DNA from: Candidatus Accumulibacter appositus
Lineage (GTDB): Bacteria; Pseudomonadota; Gammaproteobacteria; Burkholderiales; Rhodocyclaceae
NCBI GenBank assembly: GCA_000585055.1
Contig: JEMX01000028.1
Location: forward strand, 126,015-190,014
Length of the DNA stretch: 64,000 nt
Reading direction: 5' to 3'
In this document: one piece after another, positions 61,907-64,000 of the stretch
Layout of the letters: each line of letters starts with the position of its first letter
How positions within the stretch are numbered: position 1 is the stretch's first letter
Notes under the pieces: generated by a model
What the model was told of the DNA's origin: nothing
Databases searched by the model: none
The model's input: the letters and a program-made list of their open reading frames with translations, nothing else
Position numbers and translations under genes: made by a program

Positions 61907-63439
61907 CTAGCTGCAATCGCCACTGCTCACCACGGCGCGGTCTTGGTCCGCCGTGAACTGGGGGCTGCGTGCCAGATTGCGCTCGATGATCGCCGCCAAA
62001 GTCGCGGCGGCCGGCGCGATACGTTCGACCGGAACGGCGGCAAAACCCAGATTTAATCCGGGTTGGCGTTGTTCCTGATCGAGGTAGTACATTGACAAAG
62101 GGCGGCAGATGACACCTTCGGTCAGTGCTTCGGCGGCGATCCGCTCGTCGTCGGCCTGCTCGCAGAAGCGGTAGAGCAGTTGCAGGCCGCCATGTCCCCC
62201 TGACGGCGCGACCGCGCCGCCAAGGTGCGAGCTCATGGCGTCCTTCAAGGCATCGCGACGTTCGGCGTAGATGCCGCGCATGCGCTTGATGTGCGAAGTG
62301 AAGTAGCCTTCGTCGATGAATTCGGCGAGGGCCGCCTGCTCGGGCAGTCGCCCGCCACGATGCAGCTCGGAAGTGCCCGTGACGAAGGCGTCGATGAGGC
62401 CCTCGGGAACGACCAGATAGGCCAGACGCATGCCGGGGAACATGACCTTGCTCAGGGTTCCCAGATAGATTACCCGCTGCTTGTCGGAAAGTCCGAAAAG
62501 GGAAGCGAGCGGGCGTTCGTGGTAGCGCAGTTCGTTGTCGTAATCGTCCTCGATGATCCAGGAGTCGGCAATCTCGGCCCTCTCCAGCAGTTGCAGGCGA
62601 CGTTCGAGCGAGAGCACGGTTCCGGTGGGATACTGGCTCGACGGCGAGGTGAAAATCAGGCGCGGCGGCAGAGACCAGTCCTCGAGCGTCGCGGCGATGC
62701 CCTTTTCGTCGACCGGGATCGGCGTGACCAGCAGGCCGGCGGCGGCGAGGACATTGCGCGCCCCCCAGTAGCCGGGATCCTCGATCCACGCGCGTTCGCC
62801 GTGGTCGGCGAGCATGCGTGCGCAGAGGTCGATCGCTTGGTGGGAACCGTTGACGATCACCACTTGCCGGGGATCGACCTGCATCATCCGCGTGACGCGC
62901 AGGTAGTTGGCCAGGGCGACTCTGAGGGGGCCGTAGGCGGTGTGCGAATAGTTGAGCAGGTGCGATTGCTCGACGCGCAGGTACTTGGCGAGCAGTCGGC
63001 GCCAGATGCTGAACGGAAACAGGTCGACATCCGGAATGCCCGGCATGAAAGCGCCGCGCTGGACGATGCTGCTGGTGACACTGGCCGCAACCGCCCGACC
63101 GCGGTGCGAGAGCGTGTGCCGACCGGTGTCCAGCGGACGCTTCTGAACGGGTGTCTTGAGTCCGCTGGATACGGCCTCGGAGACATAGGTGCCATCGCCG
63201 ATGCGGCCTTCCAGATAACCCTCGACGAGCAGCTGCTCGTAGGCGCGCACAACCGTGTTGCGGCCCATGCCCAGTTCCTGCGCCAGGGTTCGGGTCGACG
63301 GCAGTTTGGTGCCGGGCGTCAGGCTGCGGTCCATGATCGCGTGCCGCAGCGCGAGGTATACGCGGACGCGCAGTTTCACGGTCGGCGCCTGACGGTCCAC
63401 GTACTGCAGTAGCAGTTCAGCGATCAAGCCTTGTTGCAT
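61907..63439 (-). CDS. MocR/PdxR-type transcriptional regulator (GntR-aminotransferase fusion)
   Basis: 510 residues. N-terminal GntR winged helix (about 20-95: IMDRSLTPGTKLPSTRTLAQELGMGRNTVVRAYEQLLVEGYL) joined to a fold-type I aminotransferase domain (about 125-490) with SPSSQYPTGTVLSLERR, IIEDDYDNELRY and the PLP-lysine region YLGTLSKVMFPGMRLAYL. MocR proteins sense PLP with an amine and regulate PLP, GABA, taurine or transport genes. It is convergent with dctM (74 bp); its target may be elsewhere or itself. Confidence 0.92.
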   Translation of the reverse strand: MQQGLIAELLLQYVDRQAPTVKLRVRVYLALRHAIMDRSLTPGTKLPSTRTLAQELGMGRNTVVRAYEQLLVEGYLEGRIGDGTYVSEAVSSGLKTPVQKRPLDTGRHTLSHRGRAVAASVTSSIVQRGAFMPGIPDVDLFPFSIWRRLLAKYLRVEQSHLLNYSHTAYGPLRVALANYLRVTRMMQVDPRQVVIVNGSHQAIDLCARMLADHGERAWIEDPGYWGARNVLAAAGLLVTPIPVDEKGIAATLEDWSLPPRLIFTSPSSQYPTGTVLSLERRLQLLERAEIADSWIIEDDYDNELRYHERPLASLFGLSDKQRVIYLGTLSKVMFPGMRLAYLVVPEGLIDAFVTGTSELHRGGRLPEQAALAEFIDEGYFTSHIKRMRGIYAERRDALKDAMSSHLGGAVAPSGGHGGLQLLYRFCEQADDERIAAEALTEGVICRPLSMYYLDQEQRQPGLNLGFAAVPVERIAPAAATLAAIIERNLARSPQFTADQDRAVVSSGDCS

Positions 63440-63454
63440 CGATCTCCTTGCCGG

Positions 63455-63505
63455 TAATTGGTTTTCTCAAAAGCGAGAAAAAGCGGGCGTTATTATGACC
63501 AATTA
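63455..63505. promoter_or_regulatory. Candidate MocR operator with two nested inverted repeats
   Basis: Outer arms TAATTGGT (63455-63462) and ACCAATTA (63498-63505); a second inverted repeat TTTTCTC/GAGAAAA lies at 63462-63481. They overlap and follow the promoter on the minus strand, the expected place for autoregulation. Confidence 0.45.
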
Positions 63506-63520
63506 GCAAGCTGTCATCAA
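63492..63520 (-). promoter_or_regulatory. Sigma-70 promoter of the MocR-type gene
   Basis: Minus strand: -35 TTGATG (63515-63520), 17-bp spacer, -10 CATAAT (63492-63497). It gives a leader of about 45 nt to the ATG at 63439. Confidence 0.6.
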
Positions 63521-63945
63521 CTGGAAGTTTTGCCATCGGTTGGCGCATGCGCCTTGCCCGCTGTCGTTGCGAGCGCTGCGCAATGCCTGTGCGGCCATGG
63601 GAAAGCCAGCGCGTGGCCGCGCGCGCGGCACGGTAGCGGGGATGTGAGCGGCCGTCTTCGCGATCGTAAAATGCGCGGCGAGGCCGGAGCAGAGCTTGAC
63701 TCGGTAGCACTCGGCATTCGACAATGCCAAAGTTGCTCGCTGCAGCTACCGGGCTAGTCCCGAAGTGGAAACTGCGACGCAGCGAGTGGGGAGGCGGGCC
63801 GCCAGGCTGACTGACTTATTGACGCAGGGCAGCATTTGCTGCGCGAGGGTACTGGCGCCATCACGAGGGCCTCGGGTCGGCGACGGGAGGCATTCTTCCG
63901 TGACGATGTCGGGTCGCAACGATCGACGTCGGCATGGACCAGTAG
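63521..63945. other. Non-coding right end of the window
   Basis: About 425 bp upstream of the MocR promoter; short frames on both strands have no domain features. Nothing else is supported until the hairpin at 63946. Confidence 0.45.
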
Positions 63946-63977
63946 CGCGACATCGCGTGATGTCGCGATATTTTTTT
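63946..63977 (+). terminator. Terminator-like hairpin just before a possible start codon
   Basis: Stem CGCGACATC / GATGTCGCG (63946-63954 with 63959-63967, 4-base loop) followed by an eight-T run. Only 10 bases later comes GGGGGT-AAAA-ATG (ATG at 63988), which may open the next gene beyond the window. No upstream plus-strand gene is present, so an attenuator-type leader is possible. Confidence 0.5.
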
Positions 63978-64000
63978 GGGGGTAAAAATGCAAATCAACG

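Overview
This GC-rich 64 kb window is a chromosomal segment of a betaproteobacterium. Its gene content best fits the Rhodocyclales, and in particular a polyphosphate- and polyhydroxyalkanoate (PHA)-accumulating organism such as Candidatus Accumulibacter. The genus is an inference from gene content: phaB-phaR, phaC, two further PHA-type alpha/beta hydrolases, a CYTH-CHAD protein, a Na+-pumping methylmalonyl-CoA decarboxylase operon, a Hyd-2-type uptake hydrogenase, and betaproteobacterial neighbourhoods (methyltransferase-rnhA-dnaQ divergent from gloB; bamD divergent from rluD-pgeF).

Layout. 0-3.2 kb: dnaQ (cut by the window edge), rnhA and a methyltransferase, divergent from gloB, then a CheY-like regulator. 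3.3-11.1 kb: a giant AsmA-like DUF748 protein, rmuC, a DUF3293 protein and a three-domain Ser/Thr kinase-HDOD-GAF protein. 11.1-14.2 kb: bamD, rluD, pgeF and a small membrane protein. 14.5-16 kb: phaB-phaR. 16-19.7 kb: mmdADCB-like operon. 20-32.8 kb: tRNA-Leu(CAG), rnr, an LplT/Aas-like fusion, ubiA, a small c-type cytochrome, two exported or membrane proteins, ubiD, dacB and CYTH-CHAD. 32.8-35.7 kb: a Crp/Fnr regulator divergent from an atypical heme-copper oxidase subunit I coupled to a TlpA-like thioredoxin. 35.7-37.3 kb: ComB-like and alpha/beta hydrolase genes. 37.5-44.3 kb: a complete hybO-A-B-C-D-hypC-hybE operon with a good sigma-54 promoter, divergent from a HoxJ/HupT-like histidine kinase. 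46-57.5 kb: fumC, then a PHA block of a multidomain depolymerase-type esterase, a crotonase, a divergent PHA-synthase-like hydrolase, an acyl-CoA ligase and phaC. 57.5-61.8 kb: less GC-rich sequence with a TRAP transporter whose substrate-binding gene is frameshifted by a 28-bp tandem duplication. 61.9-64 kb: a MocR-type regulator and its promoter region.

How the genes fit together. PhaB and PhaC would make PHA; PhaR would tune granule formation; the depolymerase-type esterase, crotonase and acyl-CoA ligase would mobilise or re-activate monomers. The decarboxylase would turn methylmalonyl-CoA into propionyl-CoA while pumping Na+. The hydrogenase links H2 to the quinone pool through HybA and HybB. 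The points most worth a second look are the heme-copper oxidase with non-canonical active-site residues, the hydrogenase control region (sigma-54 promoter, distal palindrome and adjacent kinase), the second PHA-synthase-like enzyme, the composite depolymerase and the broken dctP. No CRISPR array, rRNA, prophage or intact insertion sequence was seen.
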